Below, piece after piece: positions 1 to 13,400 of a stretch of DNA of 64,000 bases. Origin of the DNA: Siphonodentalium dalli (lineage: Eukaryota; Mollusca; Scaphopoda; Gadilida; Siphonodentaliidae); assembly GCA_032622095.1 (NCBI GenBank), contig CP136069.1, positions 7,644,036-7,708,035 of the forward strand, written 5' to 3'. The translations under genes were made by a program, and so were the position numbers. The notes beneath the pieces are model-generated. The model was not told where the DNA came from. It made no database searches and saw nothing but the letters and a program-made list of their open reading frames with translations. Every line of letters starts with the position of its first letter. Position 1 is the stretch's first letter.

Positions 1-65
1 TCTGGAGTATATGACAAACGAGAAATTACTCTAATTCAGGCTCCATTGCAAGCCACTGCGGGGCC

Positions 66-645
66 TTAAAGGGGTACTGTGCGTCATTTTTAATAAATTC
101 GCGCTGATAACAACGATCTAATATCGATAATATATAGAAAACTAAGTAATTTGAGTCCAAGGTGTATTCTGTAAACGTTTAGAGGTTAATAGGTTATCTT
201 AAAATCAAAGTTAATAATTTGATATAAATTTAATTTATGGCTGGAGTCATAAATTAAATTACGAATTTCCGTGTGTACAAGACGTAAACAAAATAATTCA
301 CGGATAGTCGATTGGGCAAAGCGTGGCACACATGATCATGTAAAAAATTATGTTGATAAGGGGCGTAAACTCAAGCCACTCACTGACTGGTGACTATACA
401 ATGAATTAGTGAGTATATGGGACTAGTATGCATATAGTATAACATTTATTTGATACATTTGCTTGAAAACTGTCCAAAAATTACTCAACAACTACAGTTT
501 GTGTTTTCGCATTCCGGCTAATCTGCCATCCGTAACATTACTTCGTACTCAACAAACTTTCAAATAATGGAAATCTGGTTACCTTATTCTACAACCCAGA
601 GACTAAAGAAACCAACAACAACATTTGGGTACAGTATCTCTTTAA
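66..645 (-). mobile_element. TTAA-bounded MITE family A, long variant
   Basis: The ends read TTAAAGGGGTACTGTGCGTC and, inverted, GTACAGTATCTCTTTAA. It is the reverse-oriented relative of the complete 263-bp copy at 42347-42609, with about 320 bp of extra internal sequence (about 165-485) partly shared with the copy at 3522. TTAA ends suggest piggyBac-type mobilisation (inference). No ORF. Confidence 0.6.
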
Positions 646-892
646 ATTCCTTAATTTGATAGTCATGCAATTCATTACCGCGGTACGCAATAAATTCATT
701 AGTTATACATATGTATACAAACTGTTGTCATGTCTGAAAAGTAACACCATATCTGAACCAAATACTGTATCTGAAGTAATGAACCGCAATCTATGTTTGA
801 CATTGTTTTTGAATAAAAAAAAGTTGTTGAACACAACATCTGCAAGTATATAGTTATATATTATGACGTCAGTGAGAGGTCACTGGTGCATC

Positions 893-1288
893 GCCCCTTT
901 ACCCAACAGAAGGGCCCTGTGCCAATGCATTCTCTTATATATGCGAGTCGACCATAGGTCGCCTCGCATATATAAGAGAATGCATTGGCTTAACACATTA
1001 AAAATTATAAAATTGTTAAAGAATGTAAGAAAAAATGGTAAAAAGTGTTAAAAAAAGAATTGTTTTAGGCCAATGCATTCTCTTATATATGCGAGGCGAC
1101 CTATGGTCGACTCGCATATATAAGAGAATGCATTGGCACAGGGCTAACTGTAACTATCACAATGTGGTCAAGGAGCCGGTTCCAATGATATCCATATTTG
1201 TATGGTTCTATTGAGACAGACCGAAGATATTTTAGGCTGTTGAAGCTTTATTTGGCCGGTTTTGGCCGGTTTGTTGGGTAAAGGGTAA
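893..1288. mobile_element. Foldback element containing paired palindromes (family C)
   Basis: The outer ends CCCTTTACCCAACA (about 895-908) and TGTTGGGTAAAGGG (about 1273-1286) are inverted repeats. Inside, 917-991 and 1069-1144 are each near-perfect palindromes built on GTGCCAATGCATTCTCTTAT, and they are also inverted copies of each other across an AT-rich spacer. Shorter relatives are at 9053, 42709 and 57559. Confidence 0.7.
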
Positions 1289-1413
1289 TCCCAAAATTCA
1301 TTCAGGTGCATGGTTTTGTATATTACCAGTGACCATAAATTATAGGATTTTAGTAAACGTTGATTATGAATTGCCTTATTTATTGTTTATTTTTCAAAAC
1401 ATAAATATTTCAG

Positions 1414-1454
1414 GTTGCATTGTGAATATTTCGAGTACAGCTGGGAAACAGGCA
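1414..1454 (+). CDS. SDR exon with catalytic Ser segment (41-nt exon)
   Basis: After a pyrimidine-containing tract and TTTCAG, the exon starts with GT, completing a Gly codon begun upstream. It then reads CIVNISSTAGKQA and ends at GGCA|GTAAGT in phase 0. NISS followed by a small-residue loop is the classical SDR strand that holds the catalytic serine. The frame and phase match the next exon exactly. Its donor context (GGCA before the GT) is nearly the same as that of the exon at 9315-9378. At 41 nt it is unusually short. No upstream exon was recognised between 1 and 1413. Confidence 0.82.
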
Positions 1455-4400
1455 GTAAGTTATCTCAATATATCTCCCATTTTCCCATTTTCTCAATATA
1501 CGTAACTGTGTCGCGTCCTCTTGTGGGAGTTGTAGCCCCCTTGATCCCATCTGCATGCATGGCGCACCACTTGGTTTTGCGTGCAATAGGCGTTTTGTGG
1601 CACATTTGTATATGTCTGTAACTATATTTAAAGTGATGTGAAACACTCCGGTAGGGTTATCAAATAGAAATGTAGATTAATATTGTTCAAAGTATAGGTT
1701 TTTTACAAATATTGTATCCAAATTAACAATAAACATCGAATGGAATAGTAAATATTTACAATTGAGCGTTATTCAGACGATGTTTTCTATTGAGTGGTAT
1801 AGTCGATTTGCTTCAGATTTACGGTGATGTTAGTAGAATGCTAAATTCTTACAGTTGGTTGGCATAGCTCCTGTATACTATCTGATCAGTTTCACGTATA
1901 TACCCGAACAAGTACATAAATACGCGCGCCGCGTGTATACTGTCCTAGAGATTCTAGATAACTGACATTAAAGGTACTCAATCCGTAAAGAGGGTCCCCA
2001 TCTCAACAGATTCCAACAACAACAATCCGATCAGAGGGTCCTATATTACTATTTCTTTGGCTTTGGGGGTAAAAAATATTTGATTCGAGTCGAGGAACCA
2101 ATCAAACAAAGCTCAGAGTTATTAGATATTGATTTTTGAAATTTGTTATTAACTCGAGATGAGTACTAATAACTGCCGTAATCTGCTCTGGATGTGTACT
2201 CCAAATATAATCAAACAGACAAGGATGGATAACTCTAAAATCAAGTGGTAATTTTAACGCAATTTTGACTGAGTTCTGGGCCAGATAGTATTCCCGATAA
2301 TGAAAAATAATAGATTTCTAAAATCGATATCTAACAAATCTGAGCTTTGATGGGTGACTTCCTCGACTCGAATCAAATATTTTTGACCCCCGAAGCCATT
2401 GAAATAGTAATTGAGAGGAGTTTTATTGGATTGAGTACCTTTTAACATGGTTGTTTTATTTATAGAATGGGAAATTTTGGGATGATTAAAAGTCGATCTG
2501 CGAGCCGGAGGAAGGTGTAGTTGGAAATTTCAATTTCGTTTATTGTCCTTTTATACATTATTATGTCAATAATGTTGATTTTTGGTTTGTGACAAGCTAT
2601 GTCAATTACAAATAAAAGAAATGAAAAAGATAATTTGTAAGTTTTATATTTCAACTTTTATAGACATTTTTCGTTCTGCAGCCCACTGGGGATTGTGGGC
2701 GGAGTCGGCCGCCGGTTCGTTAATTAGGTGCTGTTTGTTTTTGTTATTTTAACGGAATTCTGAGTTGGTCATTCGCGAAACCAATATATTTTATATTTCT
2801 ATAATTACAATCATGGGTATATAATATATTATCCTGAGCGCGTTACCATTTCTGATTATGGTTTACTTGTATGTCTTTAATTACGTTCATTTCAGTTCTC
2901 AGGAGCGGTGGTTTATAGCATGTCGAAGGCTGCCTTAGATCATTTGACCCGCATTCTCGCAGTTGGTAAGTCTTCCGAATGTGCGTAACTATCTGTAATA
3001 GTTCAGTACATGGCCAGACGCCAAAAGTGGTCGGGTACCCCTCCCACGGTAGAACAAGTTGAAAACATTTTTTTTAATGGAAAAATATATATTGTTCAGG
3101 AAAATGATAGTGAAATATAACGGAATCGGTGGTGGCTGTTGTCTTTGTGGGTGAGTAACTGATTGAAGTGTTTCTGTCGAGTGAACATGTATGATCAGAA
3201 TGCTCACCCTGGAATATTATGTAGACTATGCATGTCGCAGGCCTAGATACAAACAGAGAAAGGGGAAGCGGTCTGTCGTCGGGTCTTATAACCTTCTGCA
3301 TGAATGTAGGAGGTTCATTATAATATATATGTACATTACATCTTCATCTCGATTTTTCTGTCGCCTTCGCTTCAATAATATACAGAAAGCACGTTACAAC
3401 GCCGTTTTGTCACATGTCAACGACCAAACGTACACCACAACGCGGAAACGGTCGGTCAGTGTGTATATTGCTCCCACCGAACAATACATATTTATGATAA
3501 CGACATGTGTACAACGCGCACTTAAAGGGTACTGTACCCAAGATGTTGTTGTTGGTTTCTATAATCCCCGAGTCGGAGAATAAGGTAACAACTTTTCCAT
3601 TCTTTGAAAGTCTGTTGAGTACGAAGTAGTGTTACGGATGGCAAATTTACCGGAATTCAAAAATACAAATTGTCGTTGTCGAGTAATTTTTGTACAATTT
3701 TCAACCAAATGAATCAAATAAAAATTATATTAAATGCATAGTAGTCCCATTATATTTCTTCTTAAAAAAAAGTTGGTTTCAACTTGTTCTACAGTGGGTA
3801 GGGGTATCTCGAAAACCATAGAGCTTTTTTCGATTTGGTCGCTGCACTATAACGCTTTTTATTTAAAGGTACTCAATCCGAATTAACACTCGCAAATTAG
3901 TATGTCCTTGGCTTTGGGGGTAAAAAATATTTGATTCGAGTCGAGGAATCCACCCATCAAAGCTCAGAGCTCTTTTGTTCTTGATTTATATTAATGATAT
4001 AACCGAAAATATACGGTGTAACATTCGTCTATTTGCTGATGATACCTCACTATTTCTCACTATCGAAGATCCCACCATGGCCGCAAAACTAATAAATGAT
4101 GACCTCGAAACTCTCATGTGTTGGGCATCAGAATGGCTTGTAAAATTCAATCCCCTAAAAACGGAAGCTCTCTTAATCTCCAGGAAAGAAACGCCAGTAT
4201 ATCACCCACGCCTGACCATGGGAGCCGGGACAATTATCGAGGTTGACAGCCATAAACATCTGGGACTTACTTTCGATAACATGGGCTCATGGGGGTATCC
4301 ACATAAGATCTATGCTCGATAAAGCATGGGGTCGTGTAAATTTAGTACGAAAACATAGATATAAACTAAGTAGAGAAACGCTTGAAAAAATACACTACAC

Positions 4401-7400
4401 ATTTATCCGACCAATACTGGAATATGCCTCCCCTGTGTGGGATAACTGCCCCGATTATCTTAGTGATGACATTGAAAAGGTACAGTACGAAATGGCCCGA
4501 ATAGTAACAGGTGCAACCATCAGTACGAGTAATGCGCGCCTTTTATCAGAAACTGGCTGGGAACTCCTTTCTTCACGTCGTAGAAAACACAAGCTATGCC
4601 AATTTTTTAAGATGATACGTGGAACTGCTCCATCAATCCTGAGAAACTATGTACGACCAATCCAGGCAAACAATTCCAGATATAATTTCAGATTTGAACA
4701 TATAAGACTACCCTCGAATATTAACTATGACTATTATATGGATTCATTCTTACCATCTACAATTACCGAATGGAACAAACAACCGGAAACTATAAAAAGC
4801 TGCAGTACAATCGAAGACTTCAAAAAAGAACTGAACAGGGACAATATACGTCCACCTGCCTATTTTTATCATAGTAAATCCCGTAAATCTCATATCCTTC
4901 ACACCCGGTTAAGATTGAACTGCAGCCACCTGAGTGGTGACCTGACAGATAACCATGTAAAAAATTTCCCCTTCTGTTTATGTGGGGAATTTGAGACAAC
5001 TTACCACTATCTCTTTGAATGTACATTTTATCAAGAGCCCAGAAGAGAACTATATGACTCCCTACCAAATGTTGCCTTATCTGAGAATACACTAATGCAG
5101 GGGTCAAGGGAGCTTAGTCTTCGCGAAAACAAACAAATATTTAATGCAGTACAGACATATATTATGAAAACAAAAAGATTTCCATGATCTGTATGGGTAA
5201 CAAATTGCTTTGGATTCCGGCCGCGTTATGCGGCAGCACGATGTTCCCCATTATATATGTAGTACTAAATGTCTTCCGATAACAATTATTTTGTAAGTTA
5301 CTTACTTGTCACTATCCTGTATATACGTGAAATGATTCTACATGAAGAATGCAGCGATATTCACAGTGAACACCATTGAAATAGGAATTGGCCATTGCGA
5401 TTGACCCCCTCCCATGGAGCCTGACGCATGCATATCACTACGAGCATAATTTTCATCACGCAGCAACTAAATTATTGAAAACTCTGCCCCTCCACTTTCT
5501 CACTCTCTCTCACTCTCTCTCTCTCTCTTTCTCTCTCTCTCTATCTCTCTCTCTGCCTCCTGTTATCCCCAATACTATCTTCCCGCTGTTTCCATCCCCA
5601 ACTCAAACTTAGTTACTTCTCCTTTAAAAAAAACATTATTTATATCCTTTCCCGTCTGATCGATACCCCTCTCTCACTTATTGAGGAAGGGGCATGTCGC
5701 CAAAGAGGAGAAGACTTCATATAAGCCCTCGGGCTTGTTGTCTGATCCTCATTTCCATACATTTATCTCTTATATGTTATATATTTATGTCACTTGTGTA
5801 TTATGTGTATTATGTTTGGATTTGGAAATAAAAATATGTTTACACTAAAGCTCAGAGTGATCAGATATCGATGTTTGAAATCTATTCTTTTAACAGTCGA
5901 CGAGAGGACTTTCTCTGACCAAATCGCGGATGAAGAGGGATAACTCTAAAATCAAGTGGCTTTTTTGTGTCAGATATTTGACAAACGGGCAAAATTTTGT
6001 TGACCAAAATGTTGATAAATAACAGGTTTTGGGCAGTTTTATACATTAGTTGACTGTGGTTGGCATTATTTTTGGGTAATTGTGATAACTGAAGCGGCAT
6101 TTAACAAATTGTTGTTGTTGGAATCTGATGATATGGGGACCATCAGATCGGATTGAGTACCTTTAACACATAATATACAATTCATGCGAATCTCGCAAAT
6201 AAGATAATTTAAATAAAGAAGTACTGTTTGTGGACGCTGAAAAAATAATGTTCATCTTACCTGTGTTCAGATTATAAACCTTGTTGTATACACTGTATAG
6301 GTCGTTACATATTTTACCCGAAACCTCGTTCTCCATAAACAGGATCCACGACGTATATGAGAGTAATACTCCATATACATCTATTTTGTAGTTTGGAACT
6401 TCTGTATGTCTGTCTGTCTGTCTATCTGTATGTCTGTGTGTGTATGTGTTATAGACTCGAAAACTGCTCGACCGATCCGACTCAAATTTGGTATGTAGGA
6501 CTACTTTGATCCCGGGAACAATATGGGCTGGTCAAATTTCACGTGCGACCGTGTTCTTGACCTTGACCTTGCTCATATACGCTCACATATAGGCATGTTT
6601 CTGGACCTCGACCGATCCGACTCAAATCTCGTATGTGGTCTCAAATATCGTATGTACTTCACAGAAACAATATGGGCGGGTCCAATTTCACGTGCGACCG
6701 TGTCCTGGACCTTGACCTCGCTCATATACGCTTATATAGGCATGTTTCTGAACCGATCGAACAAAAGTTCGGGCACGTTGGCTAGTATTATATATATGTG
6801 AGAGAAAGGAACACCGAGCTGTTGAACAAATGTCATATTGTTTTGCAGATTTGGCAACGAGTGGGATTCGTGTGAATACTGTGAGGTGAGCCTTAGAGAA
6901 TATATGTCACTTTAAGGGGGCATAATTAATGGACTCTGGTGTTTTATCACTGAACCATAAGTGAATGTATGTTTGCTTCCTGTGGTCGCCAGTATATTAA
7001 AGGTACACAATCCGATTCGATGGTCCCCATATCATCAGATTCCAACAACAACAACAACAGTTCTTGAAATGCCGCTTAATTCAGCTATTAGAATCGATTA
7101 ATTGCCAAAACATAATGTTACAGTCAACTACAAAAAATCGCCCAAAAATTGCTTTATATATATCAACATTTTGTTCAACGCAATTTGGTTTCGAGAGTAT
7201 ATGTCGGTCGGCATTCGTTGAATATTTATTAATGAGTTACTTATGGAAATATTTTCTAGGCCGCCAAATTTTCGAGGTGGTGAAATATACAGATTTCAAA
7301 ACTCGAAATCTGATAACTCTGGACTTTTATGGTTTGGATCCTCGTTGAAAATATAATATTTTGTACTCCCGAAACCAAAGAAATAGTAATTTAAGGCGTT

Positions 7401-10400
7401 AAATCGGATTATGTATCTTTAACCACAATGCTTTAGGTGTCCGAAATAAAGATTGAATATATCTTTAGGTTACATATTGCTACCAAAATTTCACACTCGT
7501 TTCCGAGTTTTAAATGCTATATACTTATAAATGAATACTATAATTTCATCACCATTTGGAACGCCTGTGTCTCAGAAGGTACCCACCGAGAAACAGAAAA
7601 CAGCTGAAATCATAGACATATTCCCCGTTATGGCTCCCAGAATGCAACAGAATTCAAACTAAAAATATATTTTCAGCAATGGAAGAACACGCGTCGTTAT
7701 TTCAACAAAAAAACAATAAACATGTTCACAGTTTATTACACCGAAAAGTTGATAATACAATGTTTTGGAGCTTCCTCTTTAAAATGGTATATTAGGGTAT
7801 ATAAAATTAATTGGAGGTTCAAAAATTAAGTGGGGCTTTAATGGTTTGCGTATAGATCAAATCTGCAAATAGCGTGTCTGTCATTTGCAGAATGAGGTCC
7901 CCAGAGGGTGAATTTAGTGATGCTATCCCGCATAGCGGGCTAGCATCACCAAATTCACCCTCTGGAGACCTCATTCTGCTTAGGCCTCATCTTATGGGAA
8001 GTATCTATAGTAACAAATTAAGATTGTTTTTAGTTACGTTTTCCCTTCTGGGAAGTTTCCATATCCCCCTAATATGCAGAAGATAAAATTCATAATCGAG
8101 GTGCCCAATATACAATATACAACATAATATTTGTCAAATGTATTATGCATTAATATGTGTATATTTAAATAAAATATCCTATCCTATCCCAATGGGTGAA
8201 CATCACCAACTTCAACTGGGGAACTTCAATCTGATCGTATGTCCACCTTAGAGGGCCTAAGCAGAATGAGGTTCCCAGAGGGTGAATTTGGTGATGCTAG
8301 CCCGCTATGCGGGATAACATAACTAAATTCACCCTCTGTGGACCTCATTCTGCAAATGACACGTCACAGACCCACAGTTCAGACCTCTTTCATTGGCTTT
8401 AAATTTGTCATCAGGCCTCAAATTATGATGCTGGACATTTGCAGAATGAGGTTCCCAGAAGGTGAATTTAGTGATGATACCCCGCACAGCAGGCTAGCGT
8501 AACAAAATTCATCCTCTGGAGACCTCATTTTGCATGGCATCAACTGCTATGGGAGGCCGAGACACATGCAGTTTTAAGTTCCCAGATGGTGAAGATGGTG
8601 AGATTGGTGATGTGCACCTAATGGGCACATAGATTATGCATTGTGTCGTCTGCCAATTTGTTGGTACATGTATAGAGAAACTAAACTAAAAAACAAACTT
8701 TCTGAAGAAGTTTCTAAAGAAAAAAAACTTGTTAATTTGATAATAAAGATACGATTTCTAAGCAGAATGAGGTCTCCTGAGTGTGAATTTAGTGATGATA
8801 GCCTGCTATGCGGGATAGCGTCACCAAATTCAACCTCTGGGGACCACATTCTACAAATGACAACACACTAAACTCAGGCTTGCTTAGAATATGAAAAATT
8901 CTCTCCAAACTCAGGAATAAAGAAGAGAAGAAGAGTTCCAGAAACCAATATTTTTTTGGTAATTTTTTATATTTTTTTTGTCATTTCTTATAATTTTTTT
9001 GTAATTGTTTATACTTTTTACATTAATTATAAAAAACTAATATATAATTTGTTAGGCCAATACATTCTCTTATATATGCGAGGCGACTCATGGTCGACTT
9101 GCAATATATAAAATAATGCATTGGCACAGGGTTTACCACCCGTATGTGATGGGTGATGCCACAGTGTCCTGGGCCCGCAAACAAAGTAACCTTCCTTGCT
9201 CACCATATGTAAAGGCGTGTTTAATTGTCATGCATATTTGGTCACATACTACTATACCCAACAGTTGTCTATTAAATCATGCATGCATGCGATGGTTTGA
9301 TTTTATATTTCCAGCCCTGGTGTTGTTAAAACTGACTTTCATCACAACGCTGGGATGACAGATGACAAGTACAAGGCAGTGAGTAGTATACATACAATGC
9401 AGTGAGTAGTATACATACAATGCAGTGAGTAGTATACAAGGCAGTGAGTAGTATACAAGGCAGTGAGTAGTATACAAGGCAGTGAGTAGTATACAAGGCA
9501 GTGATTAGTATACAAGGCAGTGATTAGTATACAAGGAAGTGAGTAGTATACAAGGCAGTGAGTAGTATACAAGGCAGTGAGTAGTATACAAGGCAGTGAG
9601 TAGTATACATACAAGGCAGTGAGTAGTATACAAGGCAGTGAGTAGTATACATACAAGGCAGTGAGTAGTATACAAGGCAGTGAGTAGTATACAAGGCAGT
9701 GAGTAGTATACAAGGCAGTGAGTAGTATACAAGGCAGTGAGTAGTATACATACAAGGCAGTGAGTAGTATACATACAATGCAGTGAGTAGTATACATACA
9801 ATGCAGTGAGTAGTATACAAGGCAGTGAGTAGTATACAAGGCAGTGCGTAGTATACAAGGCAGTGAGTAGTATACAAGGCAGTGAGTAGCATACAAGGCA
9901 GTGAGAAGTATACATACAAGGCAGTGAGTGGTATACAAGGCAGTGAGTAGTATACAAGGCAGTGAGTAGTATACATACAAGGCAGTGAGTAGTATACAAG
10001 GCAGTGAGTAGTATACATACAAGGCAGTGAGTAGTATACAAGGCAGTGAATAGTATACAAGGCAGTGAGTAGTATACAAGGCAGTGAGTAGTATACATAC
10101 AATGCAGTGAGTAGTATACATACAATGCAGTGAGTAGTGTACAAGGTAGTGAGTAGTATACAAGGCAGTGCGTAGTATACAAGCCAGTGAGTAGTATACA
10201 AGGCAGTGAGTAGTATACAAGGCAGTGAGTAGTATACAAGGCAGTGAGTAGTATACATACAAGGCAGTGAGTAGTATACAAGGCAGTGAGTAGTATACAA
10301 GGCAGTGAGTAGTATCCATACAAGGCAGTGAGTAGTATACAAGGCAGTGAGTAGTATACATACAAGGCAGTGAGTAGTATACAAGGCAGTGAGTAGTATA

Positions 10401-13400
10401 CAAGGCAGTGAGTAGTATGCAAGGCAGTGAGTAGTATACAAGGCAGTGAGTAGTATACAAGGCAGTGAGTAGTATACATACAAGGCAGTGAGTAGTATAC
10501 AAGGCAGTGAGTAGTATACAATGCAGTGAGTAGTATACATACAAGGCAGTGAGTAGTATACATACAAGGCAGTGAGTAGTATACATACAAGGCAGTGAGT
10601 AGTATACAAGGCAGTGAGTAGTATACAAGGCAGTGAGTAGTATACATACAAGGCAGTGAGTAGTATACATACAAGGCAGTGAGTAGTATACATACAAGGC
10701 AGTGAGTAGTATACAAGGCAGTGAGTAGTATACAAGGCAGCGAGTAGTATACAAGGCAGTGAGTAGTATACAAGGCAGTGAGTAGTATACATACAAGGCA
10801 ATGAGTAGTATACAATGCAGTGAGTAGTATACAAGGCAGTGAGTAGTATACAATACAGTGAGTAGTATACACACAAGGCAGTGAGTAGTATACATACAAG
10901 GCAGTGAGTAGTATACAAGGCAGTGAGTAGTATACAAGGCAGTGAGTAGCATACAAGGCAGTGAGTAGTATACAATGCAGTGAGTAGTATACATAAAAGG
11001 CAGTGAGTAGTATACATACAAGGCAGTGAGTAGTATACAAGGCAGTGCGTAGTATACATACAAGGCAGTGAGTAGTATACAAGGCAGTGAGTAGTATACA
11101 AGGCAGTGAGTAGTATACAAGGCAGTGAGTAGTATACAAGGCAGTGAGTAGTATACATACAAGGCAGTGAGTAGTATACAAGGCAGTGAGTAGTATACAT
11201 ACAAGGCAGTGAGTAGTATACAATGCAGCGAGTAGTATACAAGGCAGTGAGTAGTATACAATACAGTGAGTAGTATACATACAAGGCAGTGAGTAGAATA
11301 CATACAAGGCAGTGAGTAGTATACAAGGCAGTGAGTAGTATACAAGGCAGTGAGTAGTATACAAGGCAGTGAGTAGTATACATACAAGGCAGTGAGTAGT
11401 ATACATACAAGGCAGTGCGTAGTATACAAGGCAGTGAGTAGTATACAAGGCAGTGAGTAGTATACATACAAGGCAGTGAGTAGTATACACGACAGTGAGT
11501 AGTATGCAAGGCAGTGAGTAGTATACATACAAGGCAGTGAGTAGTATACATAAAATGCAGTGAGTAGTATACATACAAGGCAGTGAGTAGTATACAAGGC
11601 AGTGAGTAGTATACAAGGCAGTGAGTAGTATACAAGGCAGTGACTAGTATACAAGGCAGTGAGTAGTATACAAGGCGGTGAGTAGTATACAAGGCAGTGA
11701 GTAGTATACAAGGCAGTGAGTAGTATACATACAAGGCAGTGAGTAGTATACATACAAGGCAGTGAGTAGTATACAAGGCAGTGAGTAGTATACAATGCAG
11801 TGAGTAGTATACAAGGCAGTGAGTAGTATACATACAAGGCAGTGAGTAGTATACATACAAGGCAGTGAGTAGTATACATACAAGGCAGTGAGTAGTATAC
11901 AATGCAGTGAGTAGTATACAAGGCAGTGAGTAGTATACAAGGCAGTGAGTAGTATACATACAAGGCAGTGAGTAGTATACATACAAGGCAGTGAGTAGTA
12001 TACATACAAGGCAGTGAGTAGTATACAAGGCAGTGAGTAGTATACAAGGCAGTGAGTAGTATACATACAATGCAGTGAGTAGTATACAAGGCAGTGAGTA
12101 ATATACATACAAGGCAGTGAGTAGTATACATACAACGCAGTGAGTAGTATACATACAAGGCAGTGAGTAGTATACAAGGCAGTGAGTATTGTACATACAA
12201 TGCAGTGAGTAGTATACAAGGCAGTGAGTAGTATACAAGGCAGTGAGTAGTATACAAGGCAGTGAGTAGTATACAAGGCAGTGAGTAGTATACAAGGCAG
12301 TGAGTAGTATACAAGGCAGTGAGTAGTATACAAGGCAGTGAGTAGTATACAAGGCAGTGAGTAGTATACAAGGCAGTGAGTAGTATACAAGGCAGTGAGT
12401 AGTATACAAGGCAGTGAGTAGTATACAATGCAGTGAGTAGTATACATACAAGGCAGTGAGTAGTATACAAGGCAGTGAGTAGTATACATGCAATGCAGTG
12501 AGTAGTATACATACAAGGCAGTGAGTAGTATACATACAAGGCAGTGAGTGGTATACATACAAGGCAGTGAGTAGTATACATACAAGGCAGTGAGTAGTAT
12601 TCATACAAGGCAGTGAGTAGTATACAAGGCAGTGAGTAGTATACATACAAGGCAGTGAGTAGTATACAAGGCAGTGAGTAGTATACAAGGCAGTGAGTAG
12701 TATACATACAAGGCAGTGAGTAGTATACAAGGCAGTGCGTAGTATACACACAAGGCAGTGAGTAGTATACAAGGCAGTGAGTAGTATACAAGGCAGTGAG
12801 TAGTATACATACAAGGCAGTGAGTAGTATACATACAATGCAGTGAGTAGTATACATACAATGCAGTGAGTAGTATACAAGGCAGTGAGTAGTATACAAGG
12901 CAGTGCGTAGTATACAAGGCAGTGAGTAGTATACAAGGCAGTGAGTAGTATACAAGGCAGTGAGTAGTATACATACAAGGCAGTGAGTAGTATACAAGGC
13001 AGTGAGTAGTATACAATGCAGTGAGTAGTATACAAGGCAGTGAGTAGTATACATACAAGGCAGTGAGTAGTATACATACAAGGCAGTGAGTAGTATACAT
13101 ACAAGGCAGTGAGTAGTATACAATGCAGTGAGTAGTATACAAGGCAGTGAGTAGTATACAAGGCAGTGAGTAGTATACATACAAGGCAGTGAGTAGTATA
13201 CATACAAGGCAGTGAGTAGTATACAAGGCAGTGAGTAGTATACAAGGCAGTGAGTAGTATACATACAATGCAGTGAGTAGTATACAAGGCAGTGAGTAGT
13301 ATACATACAAGGCAGTGAGTAGTATACATACAACGCAGTGAGTAGTATACATACAAGGCAGTGAGTAGTATACAAGGCAGTGAGTATTATACATACAATG

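Larger units (their letters stand above)
3970..5846 (+). mobile_element. 5'-truncated non-LTR (LINE) retrotransposon
   Basis: 1,877 bp inserted in a MITE and flanked by the 11-bp target-site duplication AAAGCTCAGAG. It holds the C-terminal part of a reverse transcriptase, a 3' region with a CT microsatellite (about 5500-5555) and an A-rich end. Truncation inside the RT domain plus a long duplication is the usual result of incomplete target-primed reverse transcription. Confidence 0.85.
3863..6166 (+). mobile_element. MITE family B copy split by a retrotransposon
   Basis: The left part 3863-3969 and right part 5847-6166 together make one family B element (start TTAAAGGTACTCAATCCG, end CGGATTGAGTACCTTTAA). 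The break carries an 11-bp duplication, AAAGCTCAGAG, at 3959-3969 and 5847-5857. Confidence 0.75.

Noticed and set aside
3191-3583. 130-codon + strand ORF
   Set aside because: No domain recognised; it overlaps the start of a MITE and lies within an SDR intron.
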